From Rhodospirillales bacterium (GTDB lineage Bacteria > Pseudomonadota > Alphaproteobacteria > Rhodospirillales > Defluviicoccaceae), in contig JADJRE010000011.1 in the NCBI GenBank assembly GCA_016712375.1, positions 62,001 through 126,000 on the forward strand: DNA of 64,000 nt, written 5' to 3'. The first letter of the stretch is position 1. Each line of letters opens with the position of its first letter. Shown piece after piece: positions 46,019 to 53,890 of the stretch. A program made the translations under genes and the position numbers. The notes beneath the pieces were generated by a model. The model did not search any database. It saw nothing but the letters and a program-made list of their open reading frames with translations, and was not told the origin of the DNA.

Positions 46019-46489
46019 ATGTCCGGGTTGCAGGCGGCAGCGAAGATCCATTCCACTTCCTGGCACGAGATGCACCGGGAGGCGACCGATCTCGCCGCCC
46101 GGCTCGCTCCCCTCGGTCCCTTCCGCGGGATCGTCGCCATCGCGCGCGGCGGCCTGGTGCCTGCGGCGATCGTTGCCCGTGTGCTGGACATCCGGCTGAT
46201 CGAGACGCTCTGCATCGCCAGCTACGACGGCACCTCCAAGGGGCCGCTCGCGGTGCTGAAGCCGGCGCCGGAAGTGGCCGGGGACGGCAGCGGCTGGCTG
46301 CTGGTGGACGATGTCGCCGACAGCGGCAGCACGGCGGAAGCGGCGCGGCGGATGCTGCCGGCCGCGCATTACGCCACGCTGTACGTCAAGCCGGCCGGCC
46401 GCCCCTTCGTCGACAGCTTCATCCGCGAGGTTGATCAGGACGTCTGGATCGATTTTCCCTGGGATCGCAACCCGGCGCAGATTGGTTGA
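46019..46489 (+). CDS. gpt: Xanthine-guanine phosphoribosyltransferase
   Basis: A purine-salvage enzyme of 156 residues that transfers ribose-5-P from PRPP to xanthine or guanine. The PRPP-binding motif is WLLVDDVADSGSTA, the N-terminal SWHEMHREATDLAARL and IVAIARGGLVPAAIVAR are typical, and VKPAGRPFVDSF and WIDFPWD at the end match Gpt. The start ATG at 46019 (MSGLQAAAK) follows GGGGAGGA. It is downstream of the tRNA-Met and 117 bp before glucokinase, in the opposite direction to the tRNA. Confidence 0.93.
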   Translation: MSGLQAAAKIHSTSWHEMHREATDLAARLAPLGPFRGIVAIARGGLVPAAIVARVLDIRLIETLCIASYDGTSKGPLAVLKPAPEVAGDGSGWLLVDDVADSGSTAEAARRMLPAAHYATLYVKPAGRPFVDSFIREVDQDVWIDFPWDRNPAQIG

Positions 46490-46606
46490 CGGAGGCGGCA
46501 CGAGCGGCTGACCGGGCAGGACTACACCCACATATACTGGCAACCAGCGGCGGCAGCGCCGCAGCGGCGACGGCCGGCGCCGAGGTCAACAGGATCGGAG
46601 GAATAC

Positions 46607-47568
46607 ATGTCCGGGCTAATCGCCGACATCGGCGGGACCAACGTCCGCTTCGCCCTGGTGGACGAGGATTCGAAGATCGCAGCCGTGCATCGCATGCAGG
46701 TTGCCGATTATCCCTCGCTGGTCGATGCCTGCACCGTCTACCTGGAAGGAGCCGGCGCCAAGGGTATGCGGCCGCGGCACGGCGCCTTCGCCGTGGCGTC
46801 GCCGGTGCTGGGCGACCAGATCCGGATGACCAATCACCGCTGGACGTTCTCCATCGAAGAGACGCGCCGGCAACTGGGATTCGACACCCTCGACGTGGTC
46901 AACGACTTTGCCGCCGTGGCCCTTGCCATTCCTTTCCTTACCCGCGCCGACGTGCAGCGGATTGGCGGCGGCGAGCCGGATCCGCACGCGCCGATGGCGG
47001 TGCTGGGAGCCGGCACCGGTCTCGGCATGGCGGGGGTGATACGGCCGCGCGGCGGCGGTTTCATCCCGCTGACCGGCGAGGGTGGGCATGTCACCATGCC
47101 GGCGTTCGACGATCGCGAGGAAGCAGTCCTCCGCCTGCTGCGACGCCGCTTCGAGCGCGGCCACGTCTCCGCCGAGCGCGTCCTTTCCGGACCGGGGCTG
47201 GTCAACCTTTACCAAGCCATTGCTGAGATCGACGACCGGACCGCGGACCCCGCGATCACCCCGGCCGACTGCACGGCGCGTGCCGAGGCGCGCTCGTGTC
47301 CGATTGCCGGCGAGGCGGTGGCGATGTTCTGCGCCATGCTGGGCACCATCGCCGCCAATCTGGCGCTGACGCTTGACGCTCGTGGCGGGTGTTCATTGGC
47401 GGCGGCATCGCCCCCAAGATGGGCGAGCAATTCGTCAACTCGGGCTTTCGTGAGCGGTTCGAGGAAAAGGGCCGGTTCGGCGGCTATCTGGCGGCGATTC
47501 CGACGTCGCTGATTACCCGGCCGCATCCCGCCTTTGCCGGCCTGGCGGCGTTGGTCGCCACCCACTGA
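46607..47568 (+). CDS. glk: Glucokinase, one-base frame break near the C-terminus
   Basis: A bacterial ROK-independent glucokinase (Glk family) that phosphorylates glucose to glucose-6-P, about 320 residues. It starts MSGLIADIGGTNVRFALVDE. The catalytic aspartate lies in VVNDFAAVALAI, and GAGTGLGMAGV and TGEGGHVTM bind substrates. The break at 47387-47389 (three G, four expected) shifts the last 60 residues; corrected, they read GGGIAPKMGEQF and end LAALVATH. It precedes the convergent YdcF gene. It may work with the GH57 enzymes in glucose/glycogen turnover. Confidence 0.93.
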
Positions 47569-47595
47569 GCTGGTCTGCGCCTGGCCGGTTCTTCC

Positions 47596-48160
47596 CTAGC
47601 GCCGCCAGACGCGCTCGACCAGCGGCTTGTGGGCGCCGACGGCGAACAACGCGGCGGAGCGAAACAGACGTAACCGCTCATCGAGATGCGAGCGCAGCCA
47701 GGCGACGCGGGAGACGCCCGGTTGGCGGGGAACCTCGCAGCGTTCAACGGCGATGCCCAGGCGGGTGAAGACGAAGGCGGCGCGGGGCATGTGAAAAGCA
47801 TCGGTCACCAGCACGACGTGGCGCCAGCCGCGATCGCGAATGATCCGGCCGGCGTAGACCGCGTTCTCGAAGGTATTGCGCGCTTCGTCCTCGATAACGA
47901 TGCGCGCGGCATCGACGCCCATCGCCTCCGCCAACTCGCGCATCACCTGCGCTTCCGCCGGTGGCGGACCGACGATACCGCCGGAAAGGACGAGATGGCT
48001 GGCTGCGCGGGCGTGGCTATGTCCTAACCCCGTGTTCCACCCTTCGGCGCATCGCCGGCCCGGGCACGCCCGGCGCGACAGTTGCCGCCCCTAGCACCAG
48101 TACCGCGTCGGGGCGTCGGTCACCGGCAGTTGTGGCGACGGAGATCGATGGGATCGCAAT
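47596..48160 (-). CDS. YdcF-like DUF218 protein, one-base frame break, start unresolved
   Basis: A DUF218 family protein, about 190 residues. Recognisable segments are AVLVLGAA near the start, LVLSGGIVGPP, VIEDEARNTFENAV with the family NTxEN motif, VVLVTDAFHMPRAAFVF and a C-terminal arginine-rich tail. The frame breaks at the C run 48028-48031; removing one base gives RRRVEHGLGHSHARAASHLVLSGG. I see no good start codon; the coding signal begins near 48160-48181, just after the acyl-CoA dehydrogenase stop. Homologues affect envelope and peptidoglycan processes, but the function is poorly known. Confidence 0.7.
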
Positions 48161-48177
48161 GTGTCCACCTGATGCGC

Positions 48178-49328
48178 TCAGTACGATCGGGGCAGGCCAA
48201 GCACGTGCTCCGCAAGATAGGCGAGGATCAGGTTGGTGGAGATCGGCGCCACCTGATAAAGCCGGGTCTCGCGAAACTTGCGTTCGACATCGTACTCGCA
48301 GGCGAAGCCGTAGCCGCCGTGAGTTTGCAGACACATGTCGGCGGCGGCCCATGAGGCATCAGCCGCGAGCAGCTTCGCCATGTTCGCTTCCGGCCCGCAA
48401 GCCGTCCCGGCGTCGAAAAGCCGCGCCGCCTCGCCGACCATCAGCGCCGCCGCCTGCGTCTGGGCGTGGGCGCGCGCGATGGGAAATGCGATGCCCTGGT
48501 TTTGGCCGATCGGCCGGCCGAACACAACGCGCTCGCGCGCGTATGTGGTGGCCCGCTCGATGAACCAGCGCGCGTCGCCGATGCATTCGGCAGCGATCAG
48601 AATGCGCTCAGCATTCATTCCGTCGAGGATGTAGCGAAAGCCCCTGCCCTCCTCCCCGATCAGCGCCTCCCTGGCACCTTCAGATCGTCGAAGAACACCT
48701 CCCAGGAATGGTGGTTGATCATCGCCCGGATCGGCCGCGTCTGCAGCCCGCCGCCCGCGCCTCGCGAATGTCGATCAAAAAAGACCGACAAGCCGTCGTG
48801 CGGTTGCTCCACATCCTCGCGGGGCGTCGTCCGCGCCAGGAGCAGCATCAGGTCCGAGTGTTCGACCCGCGACGTCCAGACCTTCTGGCCGTTGACCAGC
48901 CAGCCATCACCATGACGCACGGCGGTAGTGCGGATGCGGCTGGTGTCGGTCCCACTGGTCGGCTCGGTGACGCCGAACGCCTGCAGGCGCAGATCGCCGC
49001 GCGCGACTGCCGGCAGAAAGCGCGCCTTCTGAGCCGGCGAGCCATGCCGCAGCAGGGTGCCCATGGTGTACATTTGGGCGTGGCAGGCCCCGCCGTTGCA
49101 GCCAGCGGCCTGCACTTCCTCAAGGATCGCCGCCGCCGCCGTCAGCCCCAGGCCGCTCCCACCATGCTCCGCCGGGATCAGCGCGGCAAGGAAGCCCGCC
49201 TCGGTCAGTGCCCGGACGAACCGGTCCGGATAGCCGCGTTCAGCATCCAGCGCCTGCCAATAGCTACCGGGAAATCCCGCGCACAAAGTGCGGACGGAGG
49301 CACGAATGTCTTCGAAGGTTTCCACCAT
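48178..49328 (-). CDS. Acyl-CoA dehydrogenase, three one-base frame breaks
   Basis: An FAD-dependent dehydrogenase of about 385 residues. The N-terminal helical domain contains ALTEAGFLAALIPAEHGGSG, the middle domain FGVTEPTSGTDTSRIRTTA and VNGQKVWTS, and the C-terminal domain GRPIGQNQGIAFPIA and LQTHGGYGFACEYDVER. Breaks lie at the six-A run 48777-48782 and the C run 48747-48749 (they compensate), and at 48669-48671, where one base links KVPGEALIGEEGRGFRYIL. The start ATG at 49328 (MVETFEDIR) is preferred. The specific acyl-CoA substrate is unknown. It is divergent from the methyltransferase. Confidence 0.88.
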
Positions 49329-49429
49329 GGGTCTTATCCGGTACAAGTGACGACCATAAATAACAGGGCACTGCCGCCTTGTCGCGCGGCGGTCACGGGT
49401 TGAATACCGGGTTGTCGAGGGTCCAAAAA

Positions 49430-50110
49430 ATGGAAAGGCGGACGAGCGCCGAAGTGATGCAGGAACTGCTGCCGATGCAAGGCAGCACGGTCATCGACGT
49501 CGGCTGCGGCGATGGCTGGCTGGTGCGATCGCTGACACGCAAAGGTGCCCATGTCACCGGCATCGAGGTCAGCCCGAAACATCTGGCACATGCGCAGTCG
49601 CTCCCGCCGGCGGGTGACGAGCACTACATGCAGGGCGTCGCCGAGGATCTGCCGATAGCGTCGCAATCGGCAGACATTGTCATCTTCTTCAACAGCCTGC
49701 ATCACGTCGACGAGAAGGGGCTGCTGAAGGCGCTGCGCGAGGCGGCGCGGGTGCTGAAGCCGGGCGGCATCCTGTTCGTCTCCGAGCCACTGCCGAGTGG
49801 TGACTACTTCGAGACGATGAAACCGGTGCACGACGAAACCGCCGTGCGCAACCGGGCCCAGGAGGCGCTGCGCTACGGACCCGAATTCGGGCTGCTGCTG
49901 GAGAAGGCGTTCAGCTACATCGACTCGGTGAAGCTGAAGGACTTTCAGGCATTCCACGACCGGCTGACGATGATCAACCCGCACGTGCGCGAGCGCTTCG
50001 ACGAGAAGGAAGAGGAATTGCGCTCGTTGTTCGAAACTCTTGGTCGGAAGACCGATGATGGCTGGCTGTTCGACCAGCCGATGCGTGCTCACCTGATGCG
50101 GAGGAGCTGA
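49430..50110 (+). CDS. Class I SAM-dependent methyltransferase (Methyltransf_11-like)
   Basis: A 226-residue small-molecule methyltransferase. Motif I VIDVGCGDGWLVRSL and the ribose-binding acidic residue in VTGIEVSPKHL are clear. FFNSLHHVDEKGLLKALREAARVLKPGGILFVSEP covers motifs IV to VI. The C-terminal part is helical and charged (ERFDEKEEELRSLFE). I take the ATG at 49430 with GAGG just upstream; a TTG at 49379 is the alternative. It lies between the divergent acyl-CoA dehydrogenase and the CBS gene, and its substrate is not predictable. Confidence 0.86.
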   Translation: MERRTSAEVMQELLPMQGSTVIDVGCGDGWLVRSLTRKGAHVTGIEVSPKHLAHAQSLPPAGDEHYMQGVAEDLPIASQSADIVIFFNSLHHVDEKGLLKALREAARVLKPGGILFVSEPLPSGDYFETMKPVHDETAVRNRAQEALRYGPEFGLLLEKAFSYIDSVKLKDFQAFHDRLTMINPHVRERFDEKEEELRSLFETLGRKTDDGWLFDQPMRAHLMRRS

Positions 50111-50176
50111 GGGTTATTGCGCATCGCGGCGGTGCCGGTTGCGCGGCGCTGAATGCACGTGTGAGGAGGCTGCAAG

Positions 50177-50710
50177 TTGAAGATCGTCAGAGAGATGATG
50201 GTTCCGCTGGAAGAGTATACCCACCTTTCCGTCGGTGACTCATTGTACGACGCGATTCTGGCGGTGGCGCAGTCTCTGAGTGGGGCATCGGCAGACCCGT
50301 CGCGTCCAAGGGATCGAGGCGCCTTGGTGGTGGGGTCGGACGGCCGCGTCGTCGGCAAAATCTCAATCTGGGACCTGATGACCGCGCTGGAACCGAATTA
50401 TGAACCTCCGGTCGATCCGTTCGGGACGCTCGACGACACTATGCTCTGGTCGCAATGGCTGAGCAGCGATCTCGCCGAGAAGACGCGCTCGATCAGGGTC
50501 GGAGATCTGTTGCAGAAGACCTCTAAGAGCGAGACCATCGACGAGAAGGCGCCCCTCGATCTCGCCGTGCATCGACTGCTCCGCGGCAAACATCTCTCGC
50601 TGCTCGTCACCCGAGGCGACGCGATCATCGGGATCCTGCGTCTCAGCGACGTCTTCAAGGCCGTCAGCGAGAGGGTCCAAGCCGCGAAGCTAACGCCGGC
50701 GCCGGCTTGA
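50177..50710 (+). CDS. CBS domain protein
   Basis: A 177-residue protein with two CBS motifs: one around residues 1-75 (VREMMVPLEEYTHLSVGDSLYDAI, GALVVGSDGRVVGKISIWDLM) and one around 105-170 (VGDLLQKTSKSETIDEKAPLDLAVHRL, IIGILRLSDVF). CBS pairs bind adenosyl nucleotides and act as regulatory sensors. A 30-residue linker with an odd acidic/aromatic segment (TLDDTMLWSQWLSSDL) joins them. The TTG start at 50177 is chosen because GAGGAGG lies ten bases upstream. No partner enzyme is fused. Confidence 0.88.
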   Translation: MKIVREMMVPLEEYTHLSVGDSLYDAILAVAQSLSGASADPSRPRDRGALVVGSDGRVVGKISIWDLMTALEPNYEPPVDPFGTLDDTMLWSQWLSSDLAEKTRSIRVGDLLQKTSKSETIDEKAPLDLAVHRLLRGKHLSLLVTRGDAIIGILRLSDVFKAVSERVQAAKLTPAPA

Positions 50711-50739
50711 TTTCGGCGGACGGCGGGCGGCTGACAGGG

Positions 50740-50870
50740 CACGCTGACCGAAAAGACATAATGAAAGAACAGCTGTTTCCGGTCCAGGTAGACCGGGGCG
50801 CCGCCGCCGATCTCGCGGCGCAGGATCGGCACCACACCCAGCCGTTCGTCTGGGCTCGAGAAGATCACCT
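50740..50870 (-). pseudogene. Remnant of a lipoate/biotin-protein ligase-like gene
   Basis: On the minus strand about 45 codons resemble the core of the lipoate-protein ligase A/LipB fold, with VVPILRREIGGGA-VYLD and a following QLFFHYVF. The Arg-Arg-x-Gly-Gly-Gly and Tyr-Leu-Asp features are the lipoyl-AMP binding loop. Nothing similar lies on either side, and one extra proline interrupts the loop, so I read it as a relic. The opposite strand also carries a plausible C-terminal tail (50869-50957), which lowers confidence. Confidence 0.35.
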
Positions 50871-50957
50871 TCGACCTCGGCGAAACGCTCATGACGCCGG
50901 CGGCGATCAAGATGATGGAAGAGCTGGCGAAGAAGCGGGACCGATGAATCCGACGCA
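50869..50957 (+). pseudogene. Possible C-terminal protein fragment
   Basis: A short frame, EKITFDLGETLMTPAAIKMMEELAKKRDR in content, ends at TGA and looks like the tail of a soluble protein (helical, charged). There is no upstream open frame that extends it, as the frame is closed shortly before. It may be a relic of an inserted or deleted gene next to the minus-strand ligase remnant. Key residues: FDLGETLMTP then MMEELAKK. Confidence 0.25.
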
Positions 50958-50960
50958 GAC

Positions 50961-52246
50961 TCAAAACTTCCAACTGAGCGTGACATTGACAAAGTGAATT
51001 TCGTTGGTTGAGTAGTTCCCTTGCAGCGTGCCGGCGAGGGGCCGGCTGCGGTCGATGTCAGCTTCGCCCAGGTTCAGGTATTCGTAGGCGGTGCCGACGG
51101 TCATGCGCTCGTTGAGCGCGTACTGCACGCCGGTGCCGACTCGGATCTGCTGGTCCAGCGGCAGCGCCGGCGTCCGGTTGCTCTTTGACAGCGGCGAGGA
51201 ATCGAAGGCGACGCCGAGCGACCAAGACCAGTCGTCGGCGAATTTATAGCGGGTGCCAAGCGCGAAGCCCCAGGTGTCGTCGTAGTTGAGATCAGCGGTA
51301 GCGCTGCGGCTGGTTGTCGACGTAACCTCCAGGTTTGGCTTACCGAACTCGCTCCACTGCTGCCAGACGACGTTGCCCATGATCGCGACCTTGTCGTTCA
51401 GGTCGTGGTAGCCGCTGATCATCACCTGATTTGGAATGGTCAGGCCCAGGTCGATCTTTGCGCCGGTCAGCCCGGAGAGGTCGAGCGCTTCCGCCAGCAA
51501 CGGCCCGAGATTATTGGTCGTGGGCTTGTCCTTGAAGTCAAGTTTCAGCTGTGAGGTGTAGGTCACGCCAAACCGGGTGCCCTCCGCCGGCTCGACCAGA
51601 ATGCCGGCGATGCCGCCATAGCCGACGTCGCTATCTGAAACATCGATACTGGCATCTCCCCCATCGAGTACATCGTTGATCCCGGTCTTGGAGTTCAGCT
51701 TGCCGTAGACGATCTGCGCGCCGGCACCGACCGAGAGCCACTTGTTAATGCGATACGCGGCGACCGGAAACGCACCCAGGTTAGGATCTCCTCCTGCAGC
51801 GCGTAGTGGCGGCCAGACCAGTTGCTCTGGTAGCGGGCGGAAAGGCCGAAGTCTGAACCAAGTGAAATGCCGAACTTGAGATCGGGGGTGGCGCTATAGA
51901 CATAGTAGCCGCCCAGCCCGGGAAGAAACCCCAGCGCGTTTCCACCGTTGCCGCCCGACACAGTGGTATCGTCGCCCCTGTCGAAGTGGGCGATGCCGTA
52001 GCCCGGCTGGATGCCGACCAGCATCTGCGACTGATCAAGCCGGGTCATGGCGGCGGGGTTGCCGAAGGCGGTGGCGGCATTGTCGGTCCCGGCCGCCCGC
52101 CCTGCGGAAGCGGTGCCGAGATCGGGCGTCGCCATCTCATACAGAAACAGGCCGGCGGCATGCGCACTGCTCGTGGCGACGGTCGCTGCAAGCACCCCGA
52201 CGGCGGCGATGCCGTTGCGCCTCAAGCCGTTTCGAGTCTCCCACAT
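50961..52246 (-). CDS. OmpP1/FadL/TodX family outer-membrane transporter, one-base frame break
   Basis: A 14-stranded outer-membrane barrel that lets hydrophobic compounds such as long-chain fatty acids or aromatic hydrocarbons cross. The signal peptide ends ATSSAHA, and the mature start AGLFLYEMATPDLGTASAGRAA matches the FadL N-terminal hatch. NPAAM follows. The frame breaks at 51779-51780; adding one base gives LTLGAFPVAAYRINK. The protein ends VTLSWKF with an aromatic terminal residue, as expected for barrels. It pairs loosely in function with the acyl-CoA dehydrogenase 2 kb away. Confidence 0.9.
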
Positions 52247-52468
52247 GGCTCACTTCCCCTGATCCAGCAGACACTTGATATCCTCGATGTTCTGCAGCCG
52301 CTGCCGCGCTTGCTGCATTCGCAGCGTCCGTGGTTAATGTGGCCGGCATTCAGGCTGGTGCCGGGCGGTTGGGCCACCAGCCGAAGTCGGCGAAGAACCT
52401 GCTTGGCCTTCTGCTGGACAGGCAAGAACAATCATAAATTGTCGCGTAAGAGTTGTGTTCAAAATTTT
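52247..52468. other. Short interval, possible tail of a lost gene
   Basis: About 220 bp between FadL and the broken PhoU-like gene. A minus-strand tail of 21 codons (MQQARQRLQNIEDIKCLL onward, then stop) lies just before the FadL start and might be a small unknown protein. The downstream part of the PhoU-like gene should be here but is not recognisable. Confidence 0.3.
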
Positions 52469-52894
52469 TCAGCGGCAGCGTCCATCTCCCGGTTCGATCC
52501 TCTCCATGCGCCCCGCGGGGACGGCCTGCTTGACCAGGGTTGCGCACTGCAGGATGCAGGAGCCCACACTGCGCATCTCCGGCGAAAAGGCGCTGACGTC
52601 ATAAAGCCGGATGGCCCTTGCCGTCTGCTGCATCTGATCAACCGCATCGTCCATCGAGGAGATCAGATCGACGATGTCGCGCCGGTCGAAAGGGGTTATG
52701 AACGTACGGCGGACGGCGATGAGAACCTCCCGCGTGATGGCGTCGGCCTCATGTTCAAGGGCAATCACCGACTGCGCATGCTGAACCATGCTGTCCCCGC
52801 CCTCCAGCATGCTGCGCAATGCTTCTGCGGCGCCGACCAACACCGTCGCATGGGCATCGAACAGCGTGAAGAAACGTTCCTCTTTCGGCAACAA
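52469..52894 (-). pseudogene. DUF47/PhoU-like protein, C-terminally truncated
   Basis: A relative of the PhoU-like DUF47 proteins that regulate low-affinity phosphate transport (Pit partner). Family members are about 210 residues; here about 141 remain. LPKEERFFTLFDAHA, LEHEADAITREV and TFITPFDRRDIVDLI are clear. Near the end a one-base correction at 52491-52492 gives RMERIEREMDAAAEK, but the last helices with the second metal motif (EGxADxxHDRG) are absent. No phosphate transporter gene is adjacent. The TTG start at 52894 is uncertain; the upstream frame is open with RWLHALLPKEERFF-like sequence. Confidence 0.65.
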
Positions 52895-52944
52895 AGCATG
52901 CAGCCAGCGCGTCGCGCGACCTCCCGTCAGGAGTCAACACCAGG

Positions 52945-53412
52945 GTGAAACGCAAGTCCCGGACGCAATACGCCGCCCTCCCTTACAGGATGCGCGAGGC
53001 GGTTCTCGAAGTGCTGCTCATCACCTCGCGCGAAACCGGGCGCTGGATCATCCCCAAAGGCTGGCCACACAAGGGATTGTCGCCTAGTGCCGTCGCCCTG
53101 CGTGAAGCCTATGAGGAGGCCGGACTGCGCGGCAAGATCAAACGGCGCCCACTCGGCACCTATAGCTACCAGAAGCGTCTGCCGAGGGACAAAGCGGTGC
53201 TCTGCAAGGTCGAGGTATTCGCCCTTGAGGTCAAGCGTCAGCTGGATCACTGGCCGGAACAGAAGGATCGCATCCGATGCTGGCTGCCACTCGCCGATGC
53301 GGCGGTGTTGGTGACAGACTCCGAGCTGCAAGAGCTTTTACTGACGCTAAGCGGGTCTTTGGGGCGAGGCGTCCACGCGCCGCAGATGAACAGCGAGACG
53401 CCCCAACGTTAG
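52945..53412 (+). CDS. Nudix hydrolase
   Basis: A 155-residue Nudix protein resembling diphosphoinositol/diadenosine polyphosphate hydrolase-type members of alphaproteobacteria. The Nudix helix is GLSPSAVALREAYEEAGLRG, with the catalytic EEAG present, but the upstream positions are PKGWPHKG rather than the strict GxxxxxE, as is seen in this subgroup. WIIPKGW precedes it. The start at 52945 (MKRKSRTQYAALPYR) is divergent from the PhoU-like gene. The tail after VTDSELQELL is less conserved. Confidence 0.87.
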   Translation: MKRKSRTQYAALPYRMREAVLEVLLITSRETGRWIIPKGWPHKGLSPSAVALREAYEEAGLRGKIKRRPLGTYSYQKRLPRDKAVLCKVEVFALEVKRQLDHWPEQKDRIRCWLPLADAAVLVTDSELQELLLTLSGSLGRGVHAPQMNSETPQR

Positions 53413-53890
53413 CACAGACCAGAAGCAACTCGCGTTCAATGCCCTCGGGCGATGCAGCCGCCACGCAGCCAGCCGCGGCTGGTGTGGCGCCCGGTCATCA
53501 ATCTCCCGAGCCTGAAGTCGCGCAGCATTCCTGCGGCAGAGGCAATCGCGAAAATCATGCAGGCGCTCGCGTGGCTGCGCGCAGCCGGGTGTAGGCAGGA
53601 CTACTTTAGTACTGCTCCACGTTCGACTCTACACCGCATGGCAATACAGGTCCCGTCGCCGATGCTCTGCCCGCTGATCTGTTCAGCTTGCGACAACGTG
53701 GGGCGGGATGGAGTTCGCCATCACCAACTACGGCGGCTCTCTGCGGTGGATGCAGGGCTTTGACAAGGTCCTCTGGCAGTCGAAGCCTGCCGTTTTATCA
53801 TTGACCAAGGCCATCTGATGCGGGATGCCAACGAGATCGGCGTCGGCCGCACCAGCATGGCACCGGCAGATAAGGAGCGGGCGGTAGGAC
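53413..53890. other. Gene-poor interval before ppc
   Basis: About 480 bp without a confident gene. A 36-codon frame at 53708-53818 (GMEFAITNYGGSLRW onward) has faint similarity to the start of an aldose-1-epimerase (xITNYGG) and may be a relic. No terminator or repeat was noticed. The ppc promoter should lie at the right end. Confidence 0.4.

Noticed and set aside
50707..50997. A complete 96-residue plus-strand protein after the CBS gene
   Set aside because: The composition changes midway, it crosses two different relics on opposite strands, and it lacks a convincing start.
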